NCBI GenBank assembly: GCA_035524895.1
Contig: DATLFI010000339.1
Location: forward strand, 1-33,752
Reading direction: 5' to 3'
Length of the DNA: 33,752 bases
Source: DATLFI01 sp035524895
GTDB lineage: Bacteria > Acidobacteriota > Thermoanaerobaculia > Multivoradales > Multivoraceae
A program made the position numbers and the translations under genes. The stretch's first letter is position 1. Every line of letters begins with the position of its first letter. Positions 10,424-18,688 of this stretch are shown piece after piece. The notes beneath the pieces are model-generated. The model did not search any database. It was given only the letters and a program-made list of their open reading frames with translations, and was not told the DNA's origin.

Positions 10424-11116
10424 ATGACGCCAGTGAGCGTGGACTCTCTCTCCGACCCGGATCCCAGTCGCGCGGGCGACGAGCGGCAACGCCGCTCGCT
10501 GCTCGAGAGCCCGTACCTGTGGGCGGCGCTCGCCGGCCTGGTGCTGATCCCGCTGATGAGGCCGTTGCTGCGTTTCGAGCCTCCGCCCCCGCCGGTGATC
10601 GCGTCGCTGCCGGAGTTCGCGCTGGTCGACCAGGACGGCGACGCGTTCGGCAGGGAACAGCTCGGCGGTAGCGTCCACGTGGTGGGGTTCGTGTTCACGC
10701 GCTGTACCACCGTCTGCCCGTTCGTGACCGCGAGCCTGTCGCGCCTGGCGCAGCGCTACGACGATGCCGGCGACAACCGAGTGAAGCTGCTGCTGGTGAG
10801 CGTCGATCCCGAGCACGACACCCCGGAGGTGCTGCGCGAGTTCGCGCGCACCCGCGAGCTCGACCCCGCGCGATGGCGGCTCGTGACGGGCGACACCGAT
10901 GCCGTGCGCCGGCTGGTGGTGGAGGGCTTCCTGGTGGCGATGGGCGAGCCGGAGGGCTCGGGTGGCCTGATCGAGATCGCGCACACCGGGCGCCTCGTGC
11001 TGGTGGATGCCGATGGGGGCGTCCGCGGCTACTACGACACCGGCGAGCAGGGGCTCGACGAGGTTTTCCACCGCTCGCGGACCGTGGCGAGCCGCGTCCA
11101 TCGGTTGCGGGGGTAG
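10424..11116 (+). CDS. sco: Sco/SenC family copper chaperone
   Basis: A 230-residue protein with one membrane anchor (about 31-48) and a thioredoxin-like Sco domain. Copper ligands are visible: Cys94 and Cys98 in FTRCTTVCPF (CxxxC) and His187 in IEIAHTGRLVLVD. The block LLLVSVDPEHDTPEVLREFA is typical of the family. Sco proteins deliver copper to, or keep reduced, the CuA site of cytochrome oxidase. The start is taken as the ATG at 10424, immediately after the large palindrome; in-frame GTG codons at 10433 and 10439 are alternatives, and the frame is open further upstream without family resemblance. hemH follows nine bases later. It differs clearly from the second Sco protein at 28773-29702. 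Confidence 0.9.
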   Translation: MTPVSVDSLSDPDPSRAGDERQRRSLLESPYLWAALAGLVLIPLMRPLLRFEPPPPPVIASLPEFALVDQDGDAFGREQLGGSVHVVGFVFTRCTTVCPFVTASLSRLAQRYDDAGDNRVKLLLVSVDPEHDTPEVLREFARTRELDPARWRLVTGDTDAVRRLVVEGFLVAMGEPEGSGGLIEIAHTGRLVLVDADGGVRGYYDTGEQGLDEVFHRSRTVASRVHRLRG

Positions 11117-11125
11117 CTCGCCGAC

Positions 11126-12229
11126 TTGGCTCCCCTGTTACCCGTGGGCGAAATCGAGGATTCGGGGGGGCGAAGCGCGAGCTCCGGTTCCACGGGTCTC
11201 CTGCTGATCAACGTGGGCACGCCGAGCGCGCCGACGACCGCGGCGGTGCGCCGCTACCTGGGACAGTTCTTGATGGATCCGCGGGTACTGGACGTGCCGG
11301 CGTTCCGCCGCGCCCTGCTCGTGCACCTGTTGATCCTGCCCAGGCGCGCGCGGCGTTCGGCCGACGCCTACCGAAAGATCTGGACGGAGCAGGGGTCGCC
11401 GCTGCTACGCCACGCGCGCGAGCTGGCGCGCAAGGTCGAGGCCCGGCTCGGCGGGCGCGTGGTCGCGGTCGAGCCGGCGATGCGCTATGGCGAGCCGTCG
11501 ATCCGTTCGGCGCTGGACGCGCTCGCAACGCGCGGCTGCGGGCGTGTCGTCGTCCTGCCGCTGTACGCGCATTGGAGCGCCTCGGCGACCGGATCGGCGC
11601 TCGCCGAGACGTACGCGGCTGCCGCCGAGCGCTGGCGGACTCCAGCGCTCCAGGTGGTGCCCCCGTTCTTCGATCATCCTGCCTACCTCGACGCGCGCGC
11701 CGCGCTGGCACGGCCGTCGTTAGTGGCGCAACGGCCCGAGAAGGTGTTCTTCACCTTTCATGGCGTGCCCGTGCGCCAGCTCCGGCGCGAGCGAACCGGC
11801 TGCCTCGGCGAGGACAGCTGCTGTGTGCCTTACGATGGAGAGAACTGCGGCTGCTACCGCGCACAGTGCTTGCGCACGGCTGCCCTGCTGGCGGAGCGCT
11901 TGGACCTACCGCCGGAGCGCTACCAGGTGTGTTTCCAGTCACGGCTCGGACGGACTCCTTGGACGCGGCCCTACGCAGACGACTCGCTGCGCGCGGCCGC
12001 GAGCGCCGGCGTGCGCCGGGCGGCGATCCTCAGCTCCTTCGTGCTCGACTGTCTCGAGACGCTCGAGGAGCTCGGCATGCGCGCGGTGGCCGACTGGCGT
12101 CGTTGGGGCGGTGAGTCGCTCACGCTGCTCCCGGCGCCGAACAGCGACCCGGTGTGGGTCGACGCGCTGGTGCGGATCTTGGACGACGGCCTGCGGGTCG
12201 ACGCCCGCGAAGCGCAAGCCGCACCGTGA
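11126..12229 (+). CDS. hemH: Ferrochelatase
   Basis: A 367-residue protein that inserts iron into protoporphyrin IX, the last step of heme b synthesis. The family core starts at about residue 23 (TGLLLINVGTPSAPT). The catalytic His is His212 in FFTFHGVP, the second active-site acid is Glu311 in FVLDCLETLEELG, and CFQSRLGRTPWTRPY corresponds to the conserved YQSR...W block. Between these lies a cysteine-rich segment (Cys226, 232, 233, 241, 243, 248), as in bacterial ferrochelatases that carry an in-chain [2Fe-2S] cluster. The TTG start at 11126 has a GGGGG run about 12 bases upstream; a GTG at 11144 is an alternative. The stop overlaps the next gene (GTGA), so hemH and hemG are coupled. Confidence 0.93.
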   Translation: MAPLLPVGEIEDSGGRSASSGSTGLLLINVGTPSAPTTAAVRRYLGQFLMDPRVLDVPAFRRALLVHLLILPRRARRSADAYRKIWTEQGSPLLRHARELARKVEARLGGRVVAVEPAMRYGEPSIRSALDALATRGCGRVVVLPLYAHWSASATGSALAETYAAAAERWRTPALQVVPPFFDHPAYLDARAALARPSLVAQRPEKVFFTFHGVPVRQLRRERTGCLGEDSCCVPYDGENCGCYRAQCLRTAALLAERLDLPPERYQVCFQSRLGRTPWTRPYADDSLRAAASAGVRRAAILSSFVLDCLETLEELGMRAVADWRRWGGESLTLLPAPNSDPVWVDALVRILDDGLRVDAREAQAAP

Positions 12230-13752
12230 GCGCGCCGGTGGCGACCCGCGTCGTGGTGGTAGGGGGCGGCATCAGCGGTCTCGCCGCGGCGTACTCGATC
12301 GTCACCTCCGGGCGCAGGTCGGAAGGCTCTCCGGCGGTGCTCCTGTGCGAAGCCGGCCCTGGGCTCGGTGGTTGCGTTCGCACGGTCCGCGAAGGCGAGT
12401 TGCTGCTGGAGGCCGGACCCGACAGTCTGGTGACCCGAAAGCCGGCGGGGGTCGATCTGTGCCGCGAGCTGGGACTGGACGCGGAGCTGGTGACGGCCGT
12501 TACGACCCGGCCCGCGGCACAGGTGCTTCGTCGCGGCGAGCGCCACGACCTGCCGGCGGGCCCGGGGATGGCGATGCCTTCTGGGCTCGGCGCGTTGCTG
12601 CGCGATCGCCTCTACTCGCCGGCAGGCAAAGCGAGGCTGGTGGCCGAGCGTTTCGTGCGTCCGCGGCGCGACGGCACGGACGAGACGCTGCTGGAGTTCG
12701 TGGAGAGACGGCTCGGTGGCGAGGCCTTCGAACGAGTGGTGGAGCCCGTCGTCGGCGGGCTCTTCACCGGCGACGCTCGAACCTTCGGGGCGAGACTCGT
12801 GGTGCCGCGACTGGTCGAGCTGGAGTCGCGCTGGGGGAGCCTCAGCGCCGGGGCGCGCGCGGATTGGCGCGAGGCGATGCGGCGCTCCGCGGCTGCCGGC
12901 GGGAACGGAGCGAGCTCGCCGCCGCTCGAGTGGTCCGCCGCGCAGGTGGCGCCCCGTCAGGGCATGTCGGAGCTGGTGCGCGCTTTGGTCGAACGTCTCG
13001 AGCGAGCCGACGTCCCGGTATCGACCGAATCCTGCGCGGGCTCGGCAGGCGCCATCGCGAGGGGCGCCGAGGCCGTGGCGCTCCGTAGTGGGGATGGAGG
13101 CTGCGGCTTCGTGGTCGAGCTGCGTGGTCGAGATCCGGTGCGTTGCGACGCGGTCGTGCTGGCGGTGCCCGCCGCACCGCTCGCGAGGCTGCTACGCACG
13201 CTCGACCACGGCAAGGCCGCCGCGCTCGCGGCGGCTGCGGGGCGGCTGTCGTACGCGTCGTGCGCGACTGTCGGACTGGCCTATCCTCGCGCGGCGCTCC
13301 GCCAGCCGCTTCGCGGTCTCGGGCTCTTCGTGCCACGCACCGAGGGCACGCCCATTCTGGCGGTGTCGTATGCCAGCGAGAAGTTCTCCGGTCGCGCGCC
13401 GCCGTCACAGCTCCTGCTGCGGGTCTTCGTGGGCGGCGCACTCCATCCGGAGATCCTCGTCCGCGACGATCGAGAGCTGATCGACCTCGCGCATCGCGCT
13501 GTCGCAGCCTGGCTGGGCCTGGACGGACGGCCCCTGGTCGCGCGCGTCGACCGCCATGCTGAGGGCATCCCGCAGCTCGTGGTCGGCAGCGACACGCATA
13601 CCGGAAACGTGCGCCGGGGTCTGGGGGAGATCCCCGGGCTCGAGGTGGCGGGGAGCGCGCTCGGCGTCTATGGCATTCCGGACTGCATCGCATCCGGTCG
13701 GGACGCGGCGGCGTCTGTGCTGCGGGTGCTCGCTGAGCAGCCGCGGCGATGA
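12226..13752 (+). CDS. hemG: Protoporphyrinogen oxidase, HemY-type flavoprotein
   Basis: A 508-residue FAD enzyme oxidising protoporphyrinogen IX to protoporphyrin IX, the substrate of the preceding ferrochelatase. The FAD dinucleotide-binding motif is at the N-terminus (VVVVGGGISGLAAAYS, about 9-24). Blocks LLEAGPDSLVTRKP, VVEPVVGGLFTGDA and the C-terminal VAGSALGVYGIPDCIASGRDAA are family signatures. The start is the GTG at 12226, overlapping the hemH stop as GTGA; an upstream ATG would extend far into hemH. Its own stop overlaps the following gene as ATGA. The HemY type uses O2 as acceptor, fitting an aerobe. Confidence 0.92.
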   Translation: MSAPVATRVVVVGGGISGLAAAYSIVTSGRRSEGSPAVLLCEAGPGLGGCVRTVREGELLLEAGPDSLVTRKPAGVDLCRELGLDAELVTAVTTRPAAQVLRRGERHDLPAGPGMAMPSGLGALLRDRLYSPAGKARLVAERFVRPRRDGTDETLLEFVERRLGGEAFERVVEPVVGGLFTGDARTFGARLVVPRLVELESRWGSLSAGARADWREAMRRSAAAGGNGASSPPLEWSAAQVAPRQGMSELVRALVERLERADVPVSTESCAGSAGAIARGAEAVALRSGDGGCGFVVELRGRDPVRCDAVVLAVPAAPLARLLRTLDHGKAAALAAAAGRLSYASCATVGLAYPRAALRQPLRGLGLFVPRTEGTPILAVSYASEKFSGRAPPSQLLLRVFVGGALHPEILVRDDRELIDLAHRAVAAWLGLDGRPLVARVDRHAEGIPQLVVGSDTHTGNVRRGLGEIPGLEVAGSALGVYGIPDCIASGRDAAASVLRVLAEQPRR

Positions 13753-14453
13753 GCCGCCGGCCACGGTACACGGACTTTCCACGCACCATCCTCTGGTTGG
13801 TGCCGGGCGGCCGCACCATCGTCGGCGGCGACGAGCCCGACTCGTGTCCCGTGCTCGAGGCCGCGGTCGAACCGTTCTACCTGAGCAAGTGGCCGATCAC
13901 CAACGAGCAATTCGAGGCCTTCGACCCGGCCTTCGAGCGAGCTCCACATTCGCCGGGCGATCGCGACACCGCAGTCGGCGTCAGCTACGTGGCCGCAGCC
14001 GAGTACTGTCGTTGGTACGCGCAAGTGTCGCGCAAACCGATGCGGCTGCCCACCGAGGTGGAATGGGAGCACGCCTGTCGTGCAGGAGCCACCGGCCGTT
14101 GGTACTGGGGAGACGACGAAGGTGCAGCCGACGAGCACCTGCTCGACGCGCGCAACTGGCACGGTCGTCTCGAGGGTCTCGATCGCTCCCGCGGCAACGG
14201 TTTCGGGCTGCAGGCCATGCTCGGCGGCGTCTGGGAGTGGACGGCGTCGCCCTGGCGTGGCTGTCCGCTCGAAGACTGCCGGCCTGCTGTGGTCACAACC
14301 GATCCCGTCGCTACTCCCGAGGGTGCGCGCGTGTTGCGCGGCGGCTCTTTCCGGATCGATCGCAGCGTGATCTCCTGCTCGCTGCGGCGGAGCGGATCAC
14401 CCGACCTGCGCGCGGACGACATCGGCTTCCGGGTGGCCAAGAGCTTTCGCTGA
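13749..14453 (+). CDS. Formylglycine-generating enzyme (SUMF1)-like protein
   Basis: A 234-residue protein that is almost entirely one FGE-sulfatase/SUMF1 domain. Typical blocks are FYLSKWPITNEQFEAF (about 38-53), MRLPTEVEWEHACRAGA, MLGGVWEWTASPW and the ending RVLRGGSFRIDRSVISCSLRR...DDIGFRVAKSF. True sulfatase-activating enzymes have two catalytic cysteines near the RGGS block; here the first position is not Cys and only one Cys is seen, so formylglycine formation is doubtful. The same fold includes EgtB-type and PvdO-type proteins. There is no signal peptide. It overlaps hemG by four bases (ATGA), suggesting a role tied to late heme synthesis or the respiratory chain, but the substrate cannot be stated. 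Confidence 0.88.
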   Translation: MSRRPRYTDFPRTILWLVPGGRTIVGGDEPDSCPVLEAAVEPFYLSKWPITNEQFEAFDPAFERAPHSPGDRDTAVGVSYVAAAEYCRWYAQVSRKPMRLPTEVEWEHACRAGATGRWYWGDDEGAADEHLLDARNWHGRLEGLDRSRGNGFGLQAMLGGVWEWTASPWRGCPLEDCRPAVVTTDPVATPEGARVLRGGSFRIDRSVISCSLRRSGSPDLRADDIGFRVAKSFR

Positions 14454-14477
14454 AGCGGGCGCGATCTCTCGAGCGCC

Positions 14478-14921
14478 TCAGGTCGAATCGGCTGGAGCCC
14501 GAGTAGGAGTCGGTTCGCCGATCGGGCGCCAGGTCGAAGCGACGAGCGCGAGGCTCGCGAGGACGAGAGCGATGCCCACGATCCAGTGCAGCAGCACGAG
14601 CCCTCGGTCGAGGCTTCCGGTAAAGCGTCCAGCCTGGATCGAGCTCGGCACCAGGTAGCCAAAGCCGCCCACGACGAGCTGCGCAAAGACCAGCAGCGCG
14701 GCCACGAGGCTCGGGACGCGCGAGGCGGTGACCTCGGCGAACGCCGCGCGTAGTCCGACGTGCATCGCGACGGGCAACAGCAGTGTGAGTCCGAGGAGGA
14801 GATGGAAGGGCAGCCAGCCGGGGTGCTGGCGGACCATCCAGCCGAGCGAGCCCTGGGCCAGGACGAGGAACAGGAGCAGCGAGGCGCGTACGCGATCGGC
14901 CCAGTCCTGCGGGCGGGCCAT
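14478..14921 (-). CDS. Small four-helix membrane protein of unknown function
   Basis: A 147-residue protein with four predicted membrane helices (about 12-29, 36-57, 67-89 and 108-128) and a Pro/Thr-rich tail. Histidines occur in or near helix 2 (QHPGWLPFHLLLG, AMHVGL) and helix 4 (LLHWIVGIA), a pattern that could bind heme as in four-helix cytochromes, but no family is recognised. It starts at an ATG overlapping the hemB stop (TGATG), making it the last gene of the hemA-hemL-hemB unit. It converges with the SUMF1-like gene; only 24 bases separate the two stops. A role in heme handling is a guess from position and histidines. Confidence 0.75.
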   Translation of the reverse strand: MARPQDWADRVRASLLLFLVLAQGSLGWMVRQHPGWLPFHLLLGLTLLLPVAMHVGLRAAFAEVTASRVPSLVAALLVFAQLVVGGFGYLVPSSIQAGRFTGSLDRGLVLLHWIVGIALVLASLALVASTWRPIGEPTPTRAPADST

Positions 14922-15895
14922 CAGCCTTCCCGGAGCCAGCGCGCCACGTCCTTCGCGTAGTAGGTGAGGATCACATCGGCGCCGGCGCGGCGGATGCCGG
15001 TGAGGGTCTCGAGCACCAGCCGTCGCTCGTCGACCCACCCGCGCTCCGCGGCCGCCTTGATCAGCGCGTACTCGCCGGACACCTGGTAGGCCGCGGTGGG
15101 CGCACGGAAGGTGTCCTTCACACGGCGCAGCACGTCGAGGTAAGGCCCGGCCGGCTTGACCATCACCATGTCCGCGCCTTCTTCGAGGTCGGCCGCAACC
15201 TCGCGCAACGCCTCGTCCGAGCTCGCCGGGTCCATCTGGTAGCCGCGTCGGTCGCCGAATGCCGGTGTCGACTGGGCCGCCTCGCGGAACGGCCCGTAGA
15301 ACGCGGACGCGTACTTCGCGGCGTAGGAGACGATCGGAACCTGCTCGAGGTTGGCGTGGTCGAGCGCAGTGCGGATCGCCGCCACGCGGCCGTCCATCAT
15401 GTCGCTCGGCGCCACGGCGTCGGCGCCGGCCTGCGCGTTGACCACCGCCGCGCGCGCCAGCAGCGGCAGCGTCGCGTCGTTGTCGACCTCGCCGTCGCGG
15501 AGCACGCCGCAGTGACCGTGGTCGGTGTACTCACACAGGCAGATGTCGGCCCAGACCAGGAGATCCGGCAGCGCTTCCTTGAGCGCCCCGATCGCGCGCG
15601 GCACGATGCCGTGCGGGCTGTAGCCCTCACTGCCGTGGTCGTCCTTCTGTTCCGGAATGCCGAACAGGATCACCGCTGGTACGCCGAAGGCATGGGCCTC
15701 GCCAGCCTCGACCAGCAGCCGATCGATCGAGAGCTGCCTCACACCCGGCATGCTCGCGACAGGTGTTTCGACACCCTCGCCGGGCACCACGAAGAGCGGA
15801 TAGACGAGCTGCTCGACCGAGAGGCGCGTCTCCTGCACGAGCCGCCGCCAGGCGTCGGTGCGGCGGAGCCGGCGGGGGCGGTGGGCGGGGAACAT
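14921..15895 (-). CDS. hemB: Delta-aminolevulinic acid dehydratase (porphobilinogen synthase)
   Basis: A 324-residue enzyme condensing two 5-aminolevulinate molecules to porphobilinogen. The two Schiff-base lysines are Lys194 in SYAAKYASAFYGPFR and Lys247 in MVMVKPAGPYLD. The metal loop DICLCEYTDHGHCG carries three cysteines (119, 121, 129), the pattern of zinc-dependent enzymes rather than the Asp-rich magnesium type. The ATG at 15895 is preferred: a TTG at 15907 would overlap the hemL stop, but the AAAGGGA Shine-Dalgarno-like sequence directly abuts that TTG and so suits the ATG better. It lies between hemL and the small membrane protein in the heme unit. Confidence 0.95.
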   Translation of the reverse strand: MFPAHRPRRLRRTDAWRRLVQETRLSVEQLVYPLFVVPGEGVETPVASMPGVRQLSIDRLLVEAGEAHAFGVPAVILFGIPEQKDDHGSEGYSPHGIVPRAIGALKEALPDLLVWADICLCEYTDHGHCGVLRDGEVDNDATLPLLARAAVVNAQAGADAVAPSDMMDGRVAAIRTALDHANLEQVPIVSYAAKYASAFYGPFREAAQSTPAFGDRRGYQMDPASSDEALREVAADLEEGADMVMVKPAGPYLDVLRRVKDTFRAPTAAYQVSGEYALIKAAAERGWVDERRLVLETLTGIRRAGADVILTYYAKDVARWLREG

Positions 15896-15903
15896 CGCGC
15901 GCT

Positions 15904-17202
15904 TCAATCCCTTTCAGCCAGTGTCGCTCCGAGCGCCTCTGCGAGACGCTCGACGTCTCCTTCCGAATGCGCCGTCGACAGGAACCCGACCTCGAACGCC
16001 GAGGGTGCCAAGGAGATGCCGCGCTCGAGCAGAGCGTGGAAGAGCGGCCGGTACCGCTCGCCGGCGTCGGGCGCGACCGCCTCGGCCGAGCGCGGGGCCG
16101 TGTCCTGCAGGCAGATCCAGAAGATCGAGCCCAGACGCACCAGGCGCGCGGGGAAGGGCGCAGCCGCGAGCACGGGCGCGAGTCGCCGCTCGAGGTCGAT
16201 CCCGAGCTGCTCGAGCCGACTCCAGCCGTCCTCGCGTTCGAGCACCTGCAACGTGGCGAGCCCCGCCGCCATCGCGAGCGGGTTGCCGGAGAGCGTTCCG
16301 GCCTGGTAGACCCGACCTTCCGGCGCGAGATGCCGCATCAGCTCGCGTCGGCCGGCGATCGCCCCCACCGGCATGCCGCCGCCGATGACCTTGCCGAAGG
16401 TCGCGAGGTCCGGCGTCACCCCAAAGAGTGTCGCGGCGCCGCCGGGGCCGAGCCGGAAGCCCGAGATCACCTCGTCGAAGACCAGCAGCGCCCCCGCCGC
16501 GGCGGTGAGGCGGCGCAGCGTCTCGAGCCACTCGCGGCGCTGCAGCAGCAGGCCGTGGTTGGCCGGCACCGGCTCGAGGATGACGGCTGCGATGCGGTCC
16601 CCGTCGCGAGCGAAGAGGTCCGCCGCGGCCTCCTCGTCGTCGAGGGGCAGCACGCGCGTGAGGCCGGCGACCGCTTCCGGCACTCCGGCAGACGATGGCG
16701 TGCCGAACGTGGCGAGCCCGGAGCCCGCGGCCACCAGCAGCGAGTCGACGTGGCCGTGGTAGCAGCCCGCGAACTTGACCACCAGATCGCGCCCCGTGGC
16801 GCCGCGGGCTAGTCGCACCGCGGTCATCGTGGCCTCTGTGCCGGAGGACACGAAGCGCGCCTGCTCGGCCCCCGGATAGCTGCCGATCACCCTCTCCGCG
16901 AGCGCCAGCTCCGCGCGGCAGGGAGCGCCGTAGGTGAGGCCGCGTCCGGCGGCGTCGCGCACCGCCTCGACCACCTCGGGGTGGGCGTGGCCGAGGATCA
17001 GCGGTCCCCAGGAACCGACGAAGTCGAGATAGGAGCGGCCATCTTCGTCGACCACGGTGGCGCCGGACGCGCTCGCCACGAACCGAGGCGTTCCGCCGAC
17101 GGCGCGGAACGCGCGGACCGGCGAGCTGACGCCTCCCGGGAGCGCCCGCAGCGCACGCTCGAACAGCGCGCGGGAGCGGGCACCTGCCGTGTCGGCGAGC
17201 AT
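15904..17202 (-). CDS. hemL: Glutamate-1-semialdehyde 2,1-aminomutase
   Basis: A 432-residue PLP enzyme converting glutamate-1-semialdehyde to 5-aminolevulinate in the C5 pathway. The PLP lysine is Lys271 in ATFGKVIGGGMPVGA; Asp243 in LLVFDEVISGFR contacts the pyridine ring; VSSGTEATMTAVRLAR (118-133) and the GCYHGHVD block are family signatures. It directly uses the product of HemA, encoded 16 bases upstream. The ATG at 17202 gives the usual length; a TTG at 17217, closer to the hemA stop, is possible. The frame is open much further upstream inside hemA but without homology. Confidence 0.95.
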   Translation of the reverse strand: MLADTAGARSRALFERALRALPGGVSSPVRAFRAVGGTPRFVASASGATVVDEDGRSYLDFVGSWGPLILGHAHPEVVEAVRDAAGRGLTYGAPCRAELALAERVIGSYPGAEQARFVSSGTEATMTAVRLARGATGRDLVVKFAGCYHGHVDSLLVAAGSGLATFGTPSSAGVPEAVAGLTRVLPLDDEEAAADLFARDGDRIAAVILEPVPANHGLLLQRREWLETLRRLTAAAGALLVFDEVISGFRLGPGGAATLFGVTPDLATFGKVIGGGMPVGAIAGRRELMRHLAPEGRVYQAGTLSGNPLAMAAGLATLQVLEREDGWSRLEQLGIDLERRLAPVLAAAPFPARLVRLGSIFWICLQDTAPRSAEAVAPDAGERYRPLFHALLERGISLAPSAFEVGFLSTAHSEGDVERLAEALGATLAERD

Positions 17203-17218
17203 GTCTCGATGCGACAAC

Positions 17219-18610
17219 TCAGTCCTCCGAACCGCCAACCAATCGCAGCGCTGGTCGCGTCGCGTATGCGGACCCGGTTTCCTCCAGGCCCTCGGTCGCG
17301 GTGGTGGACCGCTGCGCTCCGACGGGCCGTTCTCCGGCTGCGAGGAAGGTCCTGACCGCCGCCGTGCCGTGCTCCTCTGCCAGGGCACGGAGCCCGGCTG
17401 CCTGCACCCGCGACAGACGCCGCGCCAGCGCGAGGAGCGTGCGGTGCAAGGCGTCTCTCTCCGCGTCTCCGAGCCCCGCCAGCTCGCCGGCCAATAGCCG
17501 CTCGAGGCTGTCGACGGCCAGCGCCCGCTGCCGGTGCTCGAGACGCGAGAGCTCCGGGGCCAGCTCGCGTATTCCGATGCGACGCCGGAGCTGCTCGACG
17601 GCAGCGTGCACCACGGCGCGCGCCGGCGCCGCCTCCTGCAACCGTTGCTCGCGCTGCGTCTCGGCCACCGCGGTGACCTCGGCCATGCCGACCCGCGCCA
17701 GCCCTAGCGCCCGAGCGATGCCCGCGTCGACATCGTGCGGCACCGCCATATCGACCAGGAGTGGCGGCTCGCCGCTCGGGGCGCAGGCGCGCAGGCGCTC
17801 CAGGTCGCCGCGGCCGAGCACCGGCTGCGTGGCCGACGTGGCGCTGATCACGGCCTCGACCGGCTCGGGACGCGCTCGGAAGTCGTGGAGCGAGCAGGCA
17901 CGAGCGCCGATCTCGGCGGCCAGTTGCTCTGCCTTGTCGAGCGTCCGGTTCACCACCAGCACCGGCACTCCCGCTGCCGCGAGGACCCGCGCACACCGCC
18001 GGGTCATCGTCGAGACGCCGATCAGCGCGACGGTGCCTGGAGCTCGCCGCAGGCGCTGGCGCACGTAGTCCAGGCCGATCTCGGCCAGCGAGAGCCTGCC
18101 GGCGCCGACGCGCGTCTCGCGGTGGGCTCGTCTGGCCGTGCGCAGCGCCGCCGTGAAGATCTCCTCGAGCATCGCGCCGCACAGCCCCAGCTCGCGCGCC
18201 CCCGCCACCGCTGTCCGCAGCTGGCCTTGGATCTCCCGTTCTCCGACCTGTGCGGAGTCCAACCCCGCCGCGACTTCGAACAGATGCTCGACCGCAGCGA
18301 TCCCGGTCCAGACGCGCAGCGTGCGCTCGACCTCGCCCGGCCTCGGCTCCAGACCGGCGAGCTCGGAGAAGACCTGGCGACGAAGCACCGCGGGATCGCC
18401 GTCCTCACCGAGGACGATCACCATTTCGACTCGGTTGCAGGTCGCGACGTAGACCAGCTCCGAGCTGCCGAGCGTTTGCGCCAGCGCCGGCAGACGCTCG
18501 TTCCGGCACTCGATCGGCAGCGTGAATCGGGTCAGGCTCTCGACGCCGGCGTCCCGCCACGAGGTGCCGACGATCGCGAGGCGCGCGAGCGGGCTGCGCT
18601 TGGGGCTCAC
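17219..18610 (-). CDS. hemA: Glutamyl-tRNA reductase
   Basis: A 463-residue enzyme reducing glutamyl-tRNA(Glu) to glutamate-1-semialdehyde with NADPH, the committed step of C5-type tetrapyrrole synthesis. The catalytic cysteine is Cys58 in YVATCNRVEM. The region GLDSAQVGEREIQGQ (about 115-130) and the nucleotide-binding part IGVSTMTRRCARVLAAAG fit the family, followed by the long helical dimerisation domain (about 320-420). About 30 residues at the C-terminus are not conserved-looking. The start is a GTG with a weak ribosome binding site, chosen because the family begins right at LAIVGTSWRDA. It heads the hemA-hemL-hemB string, 78 bases after the HAD gene. Confidence 0.94.
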   Translation of the reverse strand: MSPKRSPLARLAIVGTSWRDAGVESLTRFTLPIECRNERLPALAQTLGSSELVYVATCNRVEMVIVLGEDGDPAVLRRQVFSELAGLEPRPGEVERTLRVWTGIAAVEHLFEVAAGLDSAQVGEREIQGQLRTAVAGARELGLCGAMLEEIFTAALRTARRAHRETRVGAGRLSLAEIGLDYVRQRLRRAPGTVALIGVSTMTRRCARVLAAAGVPVLVVNRTLDKAEQLAAEIGARACSLHDFRARPEPVEAVISATSATQPVLGRGDLERLRACAPSGEPPLLVDMAVPHDVDAGIARALGLARVGMAEVTAVAETQREQRLQEAAPARAVVHAAVEQLRRRIGIRELAPELSRLEHRQRALAVDSLERLLAGELAGLGDAERDALHRTLLALARRLSRVQAAGLRALAEEHGTAAVRTFLAAGERPVGAQRSTTATEGLEETGSAYATRPALRLVGGSED

Positions 18611-18635
18611 GATCCGATCTTACGTCGCGAGAGAA

Positions 18636-18650
18636 GCCCGTGGGACGGGC
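18636..18650 (-). other. Short hairpin in the hemA leader
   Basis: GCCCGT and ACGGGC form a perfect 6-base stem with a 3-base loop, in the 78-base gap between the HAD gene stop and the hemA GTG. On the minus strand it is followed by TTCTCTC rather than a T run, so it is at best a weak terminator or a partial polarity element between the HAD and hem genes. It may be chance. Confidence 0.3.
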
Positions 18651-18688
18651 GAGCCCGCCGGGCCACGTCGCGCGCGGCACTCACAGCA

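Noticed and set aside
13749..14453. Calling the SUMF1-like gene a sulfatase-modifying enzyme
   Set aside because: No sulfatase is nearby and one catalytic cysteine position is not Cys.
14454..14477. Bidirectional terminator between convergent genes
   Set aside because: Only a 5-base GGCGC/GCGCC stem with a 10-base loop is visible; too weak to call.
18636..18650. Intrinsic terminator between the HAD gene and hemA
   Set aside because: The stem is only six pairs and is not followed by a T run.
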